Shown: positions 28,497-37,560, counted from the stretch's first letter. The stretch is 64,000 nt of DNA from Steroidobacteraceae bacterium (GCA_025458905.1 JALORN010000015.1:1-64000); one strand, 5' to 3'. Numbers and translations are program-made. Notes: generated by a model not told the origin, from the letters alone.

Positions 28497-29098
28497 CGCC
28501 CGCCCCCGGCGCGCGTCGACGGCAGGCGTCGCCGGGCGCGGCGCGGCGCGGCCGGATGCGACGCCGGCGACCGCGATGGCGCAGGGGCGCGGGCCACGCC
28601 CGCCGGGCGCGCGAAGTCGCGCCGCCCGCCGCGCTTGGCCAGCAGCCGCACGCCCTCGATCGCGATGTCGTGCGACAGCGCCTTGCACATGTCGTAGATC
28701 GTCAGCGCCGCGGCGACCGCGCCGGTCAGCGCTTCCATCTCGACCCCGGTCTTGTGGAACACGCCGACGGTGCAGCGCACCACCACCAGGCCGCCCCGCC
28801 GTGCATCCACGTCGATCTCGCAGCGCTCGATCGGCAGCGGGTGGCAGAAGGGGATCAGTTCGTGGGTGCGCTTCACCGCCTGCACCCCGGCGATGATCGC
28901 GGTGTCGAAGACCGGCCCCTTCCTGGTGCGATGGCCGGTGGCGGCGAGGGCGCGCGCGACCGCGGCCGGTAGCCGCACCCGCGCCTCGGCCGTCGCCTCG
29001 CGCGCGCTCGCCACCTTGGCGCCGACGTCGACCATCGCCGGCCGGTTGGCCGCGTCGAGGTGCGTCAGTCGGGGAGCCGGGATGCGGGCGCGGGCCAT
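28493..29098 (-). CDS. moaC: cyclic pyranopterin monophosphate synthase MoaC
   Basis: 201 residues. The catalytic domain (about 1-160) shows [20 protein letters not shown], the hexamer-interface region [19 protein letters not shown], and [20 protein letters not shown] with the downstream [17 protein letters not shown]-terminal extension of about 40 residues rich in Arg, Pro and Ala (from about 163) exceeds the usual length of about 160. MoaC converts the MoaA product to cyclic pyranopterin monophosphate. It starts three bases after moaA and ends overlapping the mobA/moaD GTG. Confidence 0.93.
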   Translation of the reverse strand: MARARIPAPRLTHLDAANRPAMVDVGAKVASAREATAEARVRLPAAVARALAATGHRTRKGPVFDTAIIAGVQAVKRTHELIPFCHPLPIERCEIDVDARRGGLVVVRCTVGVFHKTGVEMEALTGAVAAALTIYDMCKALSHDIAIEGVRLLAKRGGRRDFARPAGVARAPAPSRSPASHPAAPRRARRRLPSTRAGGGR

Positions 29099-29101
29099 CG
29101 T

Positions 29102-30157
29102 TCAGCCGCCGATGAAGTACATCTCGACCTTCGACCCGCCGCGGCGGCGCAGTTCCGCGCGCAGTTCGCTGTAGCGGTCGGTGCGCCGGTTCCAGATCGC
29201 GTGGATCAGCTCGGTGAGCTCGGCGTCGCTCGCGCCGGCGCGCAGCGGCCCGCGCAGGTCCGAGCCCTGGTTGGCGAACAGGCAGGTGAACAGCGACCCG
29301 TCGGAAGAGAGCCGCGCGCGCGAGCAGTCGCCGCAGAACGGCTGGCTCACCGAGGAGACGAAGCCGACCTCGCCCTGGCCGTCGTCGAAGGCGTGGCGCT
29401 CGGCGACCTCGCCACGGTAGCCGCGGGACACCGGGTGCAGCGGCCAGCGCGCGCCGATCCGCGCCGCGAGCTCCGCCGAGGGCACCACCAGGCCGGGCTG
29501 CCAGTCGTTGCGGTTGCCGACGTCCATGTACTCGATGAAGCGCACGATCACGCCGGTGCCGCGGAAGTGCCCGACGAGGTCGAGCGCGGTGTGGTCGTTG
29601 ACGCCACGCTGGATCACGGCGTTGACCTTGATCGGCGCGAGGCCGGCGCGGCGCGCGTGCTCGATGCCGTCGAGCACGTCCTCGACGCCGCCGAAGCCGC
29701 CGCTCATCTTCGCGAACACCGCAGGGTCGAGGCTGTCGAGGCTGACGGTGACGCGCGCGAGGCCGGCGGCCTTGAGCTCGGAGGCGTACTTCGCGAGCAG
29801 CACACCGTTGGTCGTCAGCGCCACGTCCTCGACGCCGGGGATCGAGGTGAGGTCGCCGACCAGGTCGATCAGGTTCGGGCGCAGCAGCGGCTCGCCGCCG
29901 GTGATGCGCAGCTTGCGCACCCCGAGCGGCACGGTGAGGCGCGCGAGCCGCACGATCTCGTCGAAGGAGAGGCGCTCGGCGGACTTCAGGAAGCGATAGC
30001 CGTCGTGGAAGGTCTCGCGCGGCATGCAGTACGGGCAGCGGAAGTTGCAGCGGTCCATCACCGAGATGCGCAGGTCGCGCATCGGGCGGCCGAGCGTGTC
30101 GCGCGGCTCGCGCGTACGGCGCACCAGGGGAACGAGCTTCTCGTCGGCGGCGGTCAT
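29102..30157 (-). CDS. moaA: GTP 3',8-cyclase MoaA
   Basis: 351 residues of the radical-SAM superfamily. The N-terminal 4Fe-4S motif CNFRCPYCMP, the SAM motif RKLRITGGEPLLRP and the C-terminal second cluster (CGDCSRARLSSDG then FTCLF) are all present. The chain ends YFIGG, the conserved Gly-Gly tail needed for activity in MoaA. It makes 3',8-cyclo-GTP from GTP, the first step of molybdopterin synthesis, with MoaC just downstream. Start is ATG at 30157, 18 bases from moeA. Confidence 0.96.
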   Translation of the reverse strand: MTAADEKLVPLVRRTREPRDTLGRPMRDLRISVMDRCNFRCPYCMPRETFHDGYRFLKSAERLSFDEIVRLARLTVPLGVRKLRITGGEPLLRPNLIDLVGDLTSIPGVEDVALTTNGVLLAKYASELKAAGLARVTVSLDSLDPAVFAKMSGGFGGVEDVLDGIEHARRAGLAPIKVNAVIQRGVNDHTALDLVGHFRGTGVIVRFIEYMDVGNRNDWQPGLVVPSAELAARIGARWPLHPVSRGYRGEVAERHAFDDGQGEVGFVSSVSQPFCGDCSRARLSSDGSLFTCLFANQGSDLRGPLRAGASDAELTELIHAIWNRRTDRYSELRAELRRRGGSKVEMYFIGG

Positions 30158-30174
30158 GGGTCGGTCCTCGACGT

Positions 30175-31374
30175 TCACCAGCGCCACAGGCGGGTGACGA
30201 ATCCCTTCGGGTAGGTGTTCGGGCCCGGCGGAAGTTCCACGAAGCCGTCGGTACCGGTCAGCGAGGTGAAGTCCCCGGAGCCGTTGGTCGGGCAGGGATG
30301 CGCCCAGGGCCTGCCCCAGTCGTCCATCGAGAGCTGCACCGGCATGAAGAAGGCCAGCGGCGCCTTGACGTCCACCGGCGCGCCGAGCGCGATCCTCTCG
30401 ACCGGCGGGCTGGTCTGGCCCATCGCGGCATACAGCGCGGGCACGACGTAGCGCGCCAGGCAGACCAGGGTCGACACCGGGTTGCCGGGCAGCGCGAACA
30501 CCGCCGCGCCCGAGGGCGCGATGCCGAACCACATCGGCTTGCCGGGACGCTGCGCGATCTTGTGGAAGACCTCCTTGACGCCGAGTTCCTCGAGGGCCTG
30601 CGGCACGAGGTCGAGCCGGCCCATCGAGACGCCGCCGGAGAGGATCATCACGTCGTGGGTGTCGAGGTGCACGCGCAGCCGCTGGCGCAGCAGCGCGAGC
30701 TCGTCGGCGAGGTGATCGTCGGCGATCCGGAGGAAGCCGCGCTGGCGCAGCGCGGTGACGATGCCGTAGGCGTTGGAGCGGCGCACCTGGTGCGCCTCGA
30801 TCGGCTCGCCGGGCTCGACCAGCTCGTTGCCCGTGGAGACGACGATGATCGTCGGCTGCGCGCTGACGCGGATCCGCGGCATGCCCGCGCCGGCCGCGAC
30901 CGCGATCTCGGGAGCGCTCAGCCGCAGCCCGGCGCGCAGCAGCAGCGCGCCCTGCGGGCTGTCGCTGCCGCGGCGGTGGACGTTGGCCCAGGCGTCGGGC
31001 TTCACGCCCTCGCCGAGCAGCGCGAAGCCGTCGGCGAGGCTGATCTGCTCGACCGGGACCACCGCGTCGCAGCCGGTCGGCAGCATCGCGCCGGTCATGA
31101 TCTCGATGCAGTGCTGGCCGTTGGCGAGCGTCAGCGGCGCATCTCCCGCGGCCTGCATCGCCTGCACGCGCAGCCGACGGGCGCCGGCGCGCACCGCGGC
31201 ACTGTCCACCGCGATGCCGTCCATCGCGACGCGGTCGAACGGCGGCTGGTCGCGCTCGCCGTAGACGTGCTCGCGCAGCACCGCGCCGGCGCACTGCACC
31301 AGGGGCAGCGACTCGATCGGCAGGCAGTTGACGTGCCGACCGATGAGACGGTCGGCGTCGGCGGTGGAGATCAT
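30175..31374 (-). CDS. moeA: molybdopterin molybdenumtransferase MoeA
   Basis: 399 residues, standard length. Diagnostic segments are PPFDRVAMDGIAVD, IMTGAMLPTGCDAVVPVEQ, VVSTGNELVEPGEPIEAHQV, DVMILSGGVSMGRLDLVPQ and FALPGNPVSTLV. It inserts molybdate into adenylylated molybdopterin. It is the first gene of the Moco operon, with moaA following. A possible -35/-10 pair ends just upstream, implying a very short leader. No mogA/moaB gene is in this window, although MoeA normally needs MPT-AMP from that protein. Confidence 0.95.
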   Translation of the reverse strand: MISTADADRLIGRHVNCLPIESLPLVQCAGAVLREHVYGERDQPPFDRVAMDGIAVDSAAVRAGARRLRVQAMQAAGDAPLTLANGQHCIEIMTGAMLPTGCDAVVPVEQISLADGFALLGEGVKPDAWANVHRRGSDSPQGALLLRAGLRLSAPEIAVAAGAGMPRIRVSAQPTIIVVSTGNELVEPGEPIEAHQVRRSNAYGIVTALRQRGFLRIADDHLADELALLRQRLRVHLDTHDVMILSGGVSMGRLDLVPQALEELGVKEVFHKIAQRPGKPMWFGIAPSGAAVFALPGNPVSTLVCLARYVVPALYAAMGQTSPPVERIALGAPVDVKAPLAFFMPVQLSMDDWGRPWAHPCPTNGSGDFTSLTGTDGFVELPPGPNTYPKGFVTRLWRW

Positions 31375-31381
31375 GCCGGGA

Positions 31382-31409
31382 AGTGTATCCCGGCACGCTT
31401 CGGCGAAAA
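31382..31409 (-). promoter_or_regulatory. candidate promoter of the Moco operon
   Basis: On the minus strand TTTTCG (31409-31404) and TACACT (31387-31382) are separated by 16 bases. The predicted start of transcription would fall about one base before the moeA ATG at 31374, so the mRNA would be nearly leaderless. No MoCo riboswitch-like structure fits in the short space. Assigned by eye. Confidence 0.35.
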
Positions 31410-31482
31410 TCCGCAGGGCGGCTGCCCCGGGCCGGGGCGGCCGCCACGTCGCCGCCGGCGTGCGGCGGAAGCCGCTGCGCGG

Positions 31483-31851
31483 CTACCCCTTCTTCTTGTT
31501 CTTCTCCAGGTAGATCTTGCGCTGGTCGTTGAAGCGCTGGACCACTGCAGCGGCGTCGTCGGCGGCAGCGTTCTGCTTCTGCTGCAGGATCTTCTGCCGC
31601 TCGGTCTTCTGCTGCTCGTTGAGATTCGGCTCCTTGGCGAGCGCCTCGTTGTGCTCGGTCTCGAGGCAGGTCTGGTAGGCGCCGATCTCGGTGTCGAACT
31701 GCTTCACGAGCTTCTGCGCTGCGAGCATGTCCTCGAGGGCCGCAGTCTGGCCGTCGGGCATCTTTTCCGGCGCCTTAGGGTAGGTGCAGGCCGCATGGAC
31801 GGGGCCGGCGACCAGGGTGGCGGCGAGCGCCAGCGGGAACAGCGATTTCAT
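31483..31851 (-). CDS. small exported coiled-coil protein, function unknown
   Basis: 122 residues with a clear Sec signal (KSLFPLALAATLVAGPVHAA). The mature part is charged and helical (ALEDMLAAQKLVKQF, LNEQQKTERQKILQQKQ) and ends in a Lys-rich tail. Two cysteines (ACTYP near the new N-terminus and YQTCLE) could form a disulfide. It is probably periplasmic. I do not recognise the family. An in-frame ATG at 31887 would put charged residues before the signal and is less likely. Confidence 0.7.
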   Translation of the reverse strand: MKSLFPLALAATLVAGPVHAACTYPKAPEKMPDGQTAALEDMLAAQKLVKQFDTEIGAYQTCLETEHNEALAKEPNLNEQQKTERQKILQQKQNAAADDAAAVVQRFNDQRKIYLEKNKKKG

Positions 31852-31982
31852 GTCGAGGAAACCCCCAGGGACATCTTGTTGCAGCATCGAGGTCGTGACG
31901 CAGAGCCTGCGGCTCCGGGCCTGAATGCTCCCTGAACGGGGCCCGGTAGGCCCGCCGCCGCCGGCGATCGTCCGAACCTATA

Positions 31983-32654
31983 TTACGGACGGGGAGCGGG
32001 CAGGGCTACCGCGCCGGGGGGCGTCGTCGGCGGGGCGCCCGCCATCTCGAACAGCTCGACGATCCGGCCGTGCGGGTCCATCACCATCATCGAGCGCGAC
32101 AGGCCCGTGGAGGAGGTGGCCGCCGGCACCAGCACCGGGAATCCGTGCTGCGCCAGCCGGCGCTCGATCTCCGCGAGGTTCGCGACGCGGTGCGGCAGCA
32201 CGAGGTCGCCGGGACGGCCCTTGACCGGTCGTGGCGGCGGACGCGCGGCCCGGGGCGAGGCATCCGGGTCCCGAATGCCGAGAAAGGCGATCCGCCCGCC
32301 CGTGACCGGCCCGCCAGCATACTCGCCGCTGCCGCGCAGCACCGCGAACCAGACCTCGGCCCGCGGGCCGAGCTCGAGCCAGCCACGCGAACGCGCGGTG
32401 TCGAGACGGCGCAGTTCGACCAGTTCCTGGCCGAGGATGTCGCGGTAGAAGAGCAGGCAGCGCTCGAGGTCGTCGGTGATCGTGACGGTGCGCAGCAGCA
32501 GGCTCTGGACCTCGGGCGGAGCCGGTGCAGGCGCCACCTGCGCGCCGGCGGGGCCGGGGCCGGTGGCCAGCGCCAGGGCCGCGATGGCCATGGCCCGGAA
32601 AGCGCGACGTGCGGACTGCGGGCAAAGAGCCCTGGCCCATGACCGGTAGCGCAT
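31983..32654 (-). CDS. exported single-module VOC-fold protein
   Basis: 223 residues. An N-terminal signal-like stretch (RAMAIAALALATGPGPAGAQ) is followed by a VOC fold: LLRTVTITDDLERCLLFYRD, then RVANLAEIERRLAQHG and MMVMDPHGRIVELFEMA, a Glu-containing C-terminal strand. Export of a glyoxalase-fold protein is unusual, since most act on cytosolic thiol adducts. ATG at 32654 was chosen as the first start; the signal region starts about 20 residues in, so a later start is possible. Substrate unknown. Confidence 0.7.
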   Translation of the reverse strand: MRYRSWARALCPQSARRAFRAMAIAALALATGPGPAGAQVAPAPAPPEVQSLLLRTVTITDDLERCLLFYRDILGQELVELRRLDTARSRGWLELGPRAEVWFAVLRGSGEYAGGPVTGGRIAFLGIRDPDASPRAARPPPRPVKGRPGDLVLPHRVANLAEIERRLAQHGFPVLVPAATSSTGLSRSMMVMDPHGRIVELFEMAGAPPTTPPGAVALPAPRP

Positions 32655-32742
32655 GCTCGCCCTCCACCTCGATGCGCGAGGGTAGCGCTGCCGCAGGGCC
32701 GGGCGCCACGCCGGGCGCGCGGCCCGGCGCCGGGGTGGACGC

Positions 32743-32940
32743 TCAGTGCGTCGAGGCCGCGCGGCTGCCGCGGGACTGGGGCGCCCCCGGTGCGGCGGTC
32801 GGCCCGTCCTCCTCGAGGATCGAGCGCGCCGGCTCGTCGAGGTCCTCGAACTGGCCCTGGTTGACCGCCCAGAAGAACGCCCAGACCGCGGCCACGACCA
32901 GCAGGATCGACAGCGGGATCAGCAGGTAGAGACTTTCCAT
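32743..32940 (-). CDS. ccoS: cbb3 oxidase maturation protein CcoS
   Basis: A 65-residue single-TM protein: MESLYLLIPLSILLVVAAV is the CcoS transmembrane start, followed by WAFFWAVNQGQFEDLDEPA, the family signature, then a disordered tail. CcoS is needed for heme and copper incorporation into CcoN. Its ATG overlaps the ccoI stop by one base (TGATG), and it closes the cco operon. Confidence 0.93.
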   Translation of the reverse strand: MESLYLLIPLSILLVVAAVWAFFWAVNQGQFEDLDEPARSILEEDGPTAAPGAPQSRGSRAASTH

Positions 32941-35150
32941 CAGCGCCCTCCCGCGTCGACGAGGCGGCGCGCGTTCATCACGACCAGCAGCGACGACAGC
33001 GACATGCCGATCGCCGCCACCCAGGGTGGCATCAGCCCGAGCGCCGCGAGCGGTATCGCGGCCAGGTTGTAGATCGCCGACCAGCGCAGGTTCTGGCGGA
33101 CGACCTGCAGTGTCCGGCGCGCGACCGTCACCGCGCCGGGCAGCGCCGACAGCGACTCGCGCAGTAGCACCAGGTCGCCGGCTGCGTGGGCGATCGAGGA
33201 GCCGCCGCCCATGGCCATCGAGACGTCGGCGGCGGCCAGCACCGGGCCGTCGTTGATGCCGTCGCCGATCATCAGCACCCGGCGGCCGTCGCGCTGCAGG
33301 CCGCGCAGCAGCTCGAGCTTGCCCTCGGGGCGCAGCTGCGCGGCGAAGCGCCCGATGCCGAGCGCCCGTGCCGCCTGCGCGACCGGCGCCTCGCGGTCGC
33401 CGCTCGCCAGCCGCAGCTCGAGGCCGAGTGCCCCGAGACGCCCGACGGTGTCGCGCGCGTCGGCGCGCAGCTCGTCCGCCAGCGCGAAGCTCGCCTGTAG
33501 TCCCCGTTCGTCGCCGAGCGCGACGCCGGCGTCGACCGCATCCGCCGCGGCGGGCCGCCCGGCCAGCGCGGCGACCCACTCGGGCCGGCCGATGCGCCAG
33601 CGGCGCCCGTCGACCGTGCCCTCGATGCCCGCGCCGGCGATCTCGTGCGCGTCGCCGCAGCGCACGCCCGGGCGGGCATGCGGCAGGAACGAGGCGGCGA
33701 GCGGATGCTTCGAGCCGTCCTCGAGGGCTGCGGCGATCGCGAGCGCGGTCGGCGCGTCGAGCGCGCCGAGGGTGCGCGCCTCGAGCATCCGCGCCGCGCC
33801 GGTGGTCAGCGTGCCGGTCTTGTCGAGCAGCACCGTGTCGACGTGCGCCAGGCCCTCGATGGCGTCCGAGCGCGTCACGAGCACGCCGAGGCGGGCGAGC
33901 CTGGAGGTCGCCGCGGCGATCGCCACCGGCGTGGCGAGCGACAGCGCGCAGGGGCAGGTCGCGACCAGCACCGCGAGCACCGCCGGGAAGGCGCGTGCCG
34001 GGTCGACCACCGTCCAGGCCACGCCGACCAGGGCCGTGAGCACCAGGATGCGGACGATGAACCACGAGGCCATGCGCTCGGCCGCGAGCCCGAGCCGCGG
34101 GCGCTGCGCCTGGGCGTGCTCGAGCAGGCGCACCAGGGCGTGCAGCGTGGACTCGTGCGGCGCCGCCCCGACCTCGAGCTCGAGCGCCGCGCCGGCGTTG
34201 ATCGAACCGCCGAGCAGCGGCTCGCCGGTGCCACGCCGCTGCGCGACCGACTCGCCGGTCACCAGCGACTCGTCGACCACCGCCGCGGCGGACAGCACGC
34301 GGCCATCCACCGGGATCACCTGGCCGCTGCCGACGCGCAGGCGGTCGCCCACGCGCACCTCGGCGAGCGGCACCTTCTGCACGGCGCCAGCGTCGTCGAG
34401 GCGCTGCGCGGTGGCCGGCAGGGCGCGCGCGAGCGCGTCGGTGACGCTCGCGGCCTGGTGCCGGCCCTTCATCTCGAACCAGCGGCCGAGCAGCAGGAAG
34501 AAGATGAACATCGTCACCGAGTCGAAGTAGACCTCGCCGGCGCCGCGCAGGGTGTTGAAGGTGCTCGCCGCATAGGCGAGCAGCAGCGCGATCGACACCG
34601 TGACGTCCATGCCGAGCGTGCCGCGACGCAGGTCGTGCAGCGCGCCGCGCAGGATGGGCGCGCCCGAGTAGAACAGCACGGGCGTCGCGATCAGCAGGCA
34701 GGCGAGCTTCAGGAACTCGGCGATGCGCGGATCGATGCCCTGGAACGCGCCGGTGTAGAGGCCGGCCGCGTACATCATCACCTGCATCGAGCCGATGCCC
34801 GCGAGGCCGATGCGCTTGAGCGCAGTGCGCCGCTCTTCGCGGCGGACGGTGGCCGCGGCATCGCCGGCCAGTGGCACCGGGCGGAAGCCGAGGCCCGCGA
34901 CCGTGCGCAGGATCGCGCCGAGGGAGGTGCGCCCGGCGTCCCAGGTGACGGAGACTCGGCCGTTGACGACGTTGACGTCGGCGAGCCGCACGCCCTCCAG
35001 CTGGCCGAGGCCGCTGCGGATCGAGCGGGCACAGTTGGCGCAGCGGATGCCCTCGGCGTCGAACACCGCATGGCCTTCACCGTCGGCCTCGCTGGCCCAG
35101 TGCCCTTCCAGGGAGAACTCGGCCGCGGCGCCCGTCGCCAGGGCGGTCAT
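32940..35150 (-). CDS. ccoI: copper-exporting P1B-type ATPase for cbb3 assembly (CcoI/FixI)
   Basis: 736 residues. An N-terminal heavy-metal domain carries GIRCANCARS (C37, C40). Eight TM helices follow, with the intramembrane motif TCPCAL, phosphorylation site DKTGTLT, TGES and the hinge MIGDGINDGPVLAAAD. A position beside ccoS, ccoH and ccoG identifies it as CcoI rather than a general copper-resistance pump. It delivers Cu for CcoN assembly. Both flanks are tightly spaced (8 bases after ccoH, 1-base overlap with ccoS). Confidence 0.95.
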   Translation of the reverse strand: MTALATGAAAEFSLEGHWASEADGEGHAVFDAEGIRCANCARSIRSGLGQLEGVRLADVNVVNGRVSVTWDAGRTSLGAILRTVAGLGFRPVPLAGDAAATVRREERRTALKRIGLAGIGSMQVMMYAAGLYTGAFQGIDPRIAEFLKLACLLIATPVLFYSGAPILRGALHDLRRGTLGMDVTVSIALLLAYAASTFNTLRGAGEVYFDSVTMFIFFLLLGRWFEMKGRHQAASVTDALARALPATAQRLDDAGAVQKVPLAEVRVGDRLRVGSGQVIPVDGRVLSAAAVVDESLVTGESVAQRRGTGEPLLGGSINAGAALELEVGAAPHESTLHALVRLLEHAQAQRPRLGLAAERMASWFIVRILVLTALVGVAWTVVDPARAFPAVLAVLVATCPCALSLATPVAIAAATSRLARLGVLVTRSDAIEGLAHVDTVLLDKTGTLTTGAARMLEARTLGALDAPTALAIAAALEDGSKHPLAASFLPHARPGVRCGDAHEIAGAGIEGTVDGRRWRIGRPEWVAALAGRPAAADAVDAGVALGDERGLQASFALADELRADARDTVGRLGALGLELRLASGDREAPVAQAARALGIGRFAAQLRPEGKLELLRGLQRDGRRVLMIGDGINDGPVLAAADVSMAMGGGSSIAHAAGDLVLLRESLSALPGAVTVARRTLQVVRQNLRWSAIYNLAAIPLAALGLMPPWVAAIGMSLSSLLVVMNARRLVDAGGR

Positions 35151-35158
35151 GGCGGGCC

Positions 35159-35698
35159 TCAGAGCCCGAGGCCGACGTGCGTGGCGGGTGCCAGGAAGCG
35201 CTCGCGCAGCCGCCAGCCGCCAACCTCGCCGTCCCCGACCTCGATGAGCCAGTGCCCACGCTGCAGCGGCGGCAGCGCCGCGACGTAGGCACCGGTCGCC
35301 GCATCCAGCGCCAGCTCGAAGCGCCGGTCCAGGGCCGGCAGCGTGGAGTGGGTCAGGTGGACCACGAGCCTCGCAGGCCGCGGCTGCGCGGCATCGCGGA
35401 ACGCCAGCCGCGCGCGCAGGCGCCCGTCGGCTGCGAACTCCAGCCCGAGCGTCGCGCCGAGCGCCGCCGCGCGGCCGGCGCGCGCCAGGTCCTGCTCGAG
35501 CGCGGCGCCCTCCCAGCTGTAGTTCGCCGGCAGCTCCGGCTCGGCCCGACGGACCGAGACGAACACCAGCAGGATGCTCGCCACCACCGCGAACAGCGGC
35601 ACGCCGATGGCCACCCAGACGACCGGGTTGGCGAACGTCCGGCCGCCTGCGGCCTCGGGGGGCGCAACGGCCGGGCTGAGGATTGCGTCTGCTTGCAT
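35159..35698 (-). CDS. ccoH: cbb3 assembly protein CcoH (FixH)
   Basis: 179 residues: one N-terminal TM helix (VVWVAIGVPLFAVVASILLV), then a periplasmic domain with PANYSWEGAALEQDLARAG, LVVHLTHSTLPALDRRFEL and GHWLIEVGDGEVGGWRLRER, as in FixH/CcoH. It acts with CcoI in copper delivery and stabilises CcoNOP intermediates. It lies between ccoG (18 bases) and ccoI (8 bases). Confidence 0.92.
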   Translation of the reverse strand: MQADAILSPAVAPPEAAGGRTFANPVVWVAIGVPLFAVVASILLVFVSVRRAEPELPANYSWEGAALEQDLARAGRAAALGATLGLEFAADGRLRARLAFRDAAQPRPARLVVHLTHSTLPALDRRFELALDAATGAYVAALPPLQRGHWLIEVGDGEVGGWRLRERFLAPATHVGLGL

Positions 35699-35716
35699 CG
35701 ATCCACCCCTGGAGGG

Positions 35717-37222
35717 TCAGTCTTCCGGGGAGAAGAATCGCGCGATCGCGGCGGCGGCGATATTGGGGTCATCCGCAGCCTCGACCCGGAACCTCACCGA
35801 GGCCGTCCCGTCGTCGCCCGGCGCTGCGCCGCTGTCGTCCCAGGCGTCGGCCCGCACCCGAACCGCCGCGTTGTAGACCTCGCCCGCCGGCACCTCGAAC
35901 ACCGGCCGGCCCGGGTCCAGCCGGTAGCGCCCGGCATCGACGGCGGCCACCTGCGCCTCCGCCCGGCCGGTGTCGCGCGGCTTGCCCGCGACGGCCTCGA
36001 CGGTGACGACGAAGCGGTGCGCCCGCTCGTCCTTGTTGACGATCTTCAGCGTGTAGACGTTCTCGATCTCGCCGCTCTCGAGGCTGCGGTAGAGCGTGTT
36101 GCGGTCGTGGAGGGCGTCGAGGGCCACCGGCTTGCGCATCGCGAGCGCCACGCCGAGGCCGATGGTCAGCAGCGCCAGCAGGGCGCCGTACACGAGGATC
36201 CGCGGCCGCAGCCAGCGCGTCTGCTGGTGCTCGAGCTGGTGCTGGGTCGCATAGCGCACCAGGCCGCGCGGATAGCCCATCTTGTCCATCACGGCGTCGC
36301 AGGCGTCGATGCAGGATGCGCAGGCGATGCACTCGTATTGCAGGCCGTTGCGGATGTCGATGCCGGTCGGGCAGACCTGCACGCACATCGTGCAGTCGGT
36401 GCAGTCGCCGAGGCCGGCGGTGCGCGGGTCCGTCCCCTTGCGGCGCCCGCCGCGCGGCTCGCCGCGCTCGGCGTCGTAGGTGACGATCAGCGTGTCGCGG
36501 TCGAACATCGCGCTCTGGAAGCGCGCGTAGGGACACATGTACTTGCAGACCTGCTCGCGCAGGAACCCGGCGTTGCCGTAGGTGGCGACGCCGTAGAACA
36601 GCACCCAGAAGCTCTCCCAGGGCCCGAGCCCGAGGCGCACGACCTCGCCGGCCAGTTCGCGGATCGGCGTGAAGAAGCCGACGAAGGTGAAGCCGGTCCA
36701 GGCCGCGAAGCTCACCCACAGGGCCTGCTTGGCGGACTTCCGGCCGAGCTTCGCCGCGCTCCACGGCGCCTTGTCGAGCTTCATCCGCTGCGCCCGGTCG
36801 CCCTCGGTGACCTTCTCCATCCAGAGGAAGGCCTCGGTCCAGACGGTCTGCGGGCAGGCGTAGCCGCACCACACCCGGCCACCGATCGCGGTGAAGAAGA
36901 ACAGGCTCAGCGCCGCGATCACCAGCAGCCAGGTCAGGAAGATGAAGTCCTGCGGCCAGAGCGTCAGCCCGAACAGGTAGAACTTGCGCGCCGGCAGGTC
37001 GAAGAGGATGGCCTGTCGGCCGTTCCAGCCGACCCAGGGGGCGAGGTAGAAGAAGCCGAGCAGCACCCAGACCGCGAGGTTGCGCCAGGAGGTGAAGCGG
37101 CCCTTGATCTCGCGCGGATAGACCTTCTTGTGCGCCTCGTAGTAGGACTCGGACTCGGGCGGCGAGCCCGCGGGCGGCAGGTCGATGCGCCGCGCGAGCG
37201 GCTGGGTGGTGGTGGTGGTCAA
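35717..37222 (-). CDS. ccoG: membrane ferredoxin-type Cu reductase CcoG (FixG/RdxA)
   Basis: 501 residues. TM helices precede GRVWCGYACPQTVWTEAFLW. Two 4Fe-4S sites follow (CTDCTMCVQVCPTGIDIR and CIACASCIDACDAVM), then a further TM helix and a periplasmic Ig-like C-terminal domain. CcoG is thought to reduce Cu(II) during cbb3 assembly. The start is TTG at 37222 with GGAG seven bases upstream; it overlaps the preceding gene stop as TTGA, and no ATG is available before the conserved part. Confidence 0.93.
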   Translation of the reverse strand: MTTTTTQPLARRIDLPPAGSPPESESYYEAHKKVYPREIKGRFTSWRNLAVWVLLGFFYLAPWVGWNGRQAILFDLPARKFYLFGLTLWPQDFIFLTWLLVIAALSLFFFTAIGGRVWCGYACPQTVWTEAFLWMEKVTEGDRAQRMKLDKAPWSAAKLGRKSAKQALWVSFAAWTGFTFVGFFTPIRELAGEVVRLGLGPWESFWVLFYGVATYGNAGFLREQVCKYMCPYARFQSAMFDRDTLIVTYDAERGEPRGGRRKGTDPRTAGLGDCTDCTMCVQVCPTGIDIRNGLQYECIACASCIDACDAVMDKMGYPRGLVRYATQHQLEHQQTRWLRPRILVYGALLALLTIGLGVALAMRKPVALDALHDRNTLYRSLESGEIENVYTLKIVNKDERAHRFVVTVEAVAGKPRDTGRAEAQVAAVDAGRYRLDPGRPVFEVPAGEVYNAAVRVRADAWDDSGAAPGDDGTASVRFRVEAADDPNIAAAAIARFFSPED

Positions 37223-37560
37223 TTCGGGCTCCGTCGCGCTGCCCCGGCGTCGCGCAGCGCCGCAGGTGGCGCGGGCACCGGGGTCGTCAGCATGAACGCG
37301 GTCAGCGCGGCCGAGCCGGCGCAGGCCGTCCAGAAGAAAAAGAACCCGACGCTGTAGAGCGTCATGCGGCTCGCGCCCGCGGCGGTCGCGGTGCCGTCGA
37401 GCGGCGCGGGATCGACGATCGCGAAGAACACCATGGTCGCGAGGCAGGCGGCCAGGAAGCTGCACCACGCGACCGTGAAGGCCAGGCGGCCACGCGCGCC
37501 GAGCTCGCGTGGCCGGTCGGGGTCGTCCGGGACGGGCTCAGGGCCCGGCCTGGGCGACAC
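37219..37560 (-). CDS. small two-TM membrane protein inside the cco operon
   Basis: 113 residues with two predicted TM helices: AFTVAWCSFLAACLATMVFF and TLYSVGFFFFWTACAGSAAL. It is located between ccoP and ccoG, overlapping ccoP by 23 bases and ccoG by four, so it is translationally embedded in the oxidase operon. I do not recognise a named family. An assembly or stability role for the cbb3 oxidase is inference from context alone. Confidence 0.7.
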   Translation of the reverse strand: MSPRPGPEPVPDDPDRPRELGARGRLAFTVAWCSFLAACLATMVFFAIVDPAPLDGTATAAGASRMTLYSVGFFFFWTACAGSAALTAFMLTTPVPAPPAALRDAGAARRSPN

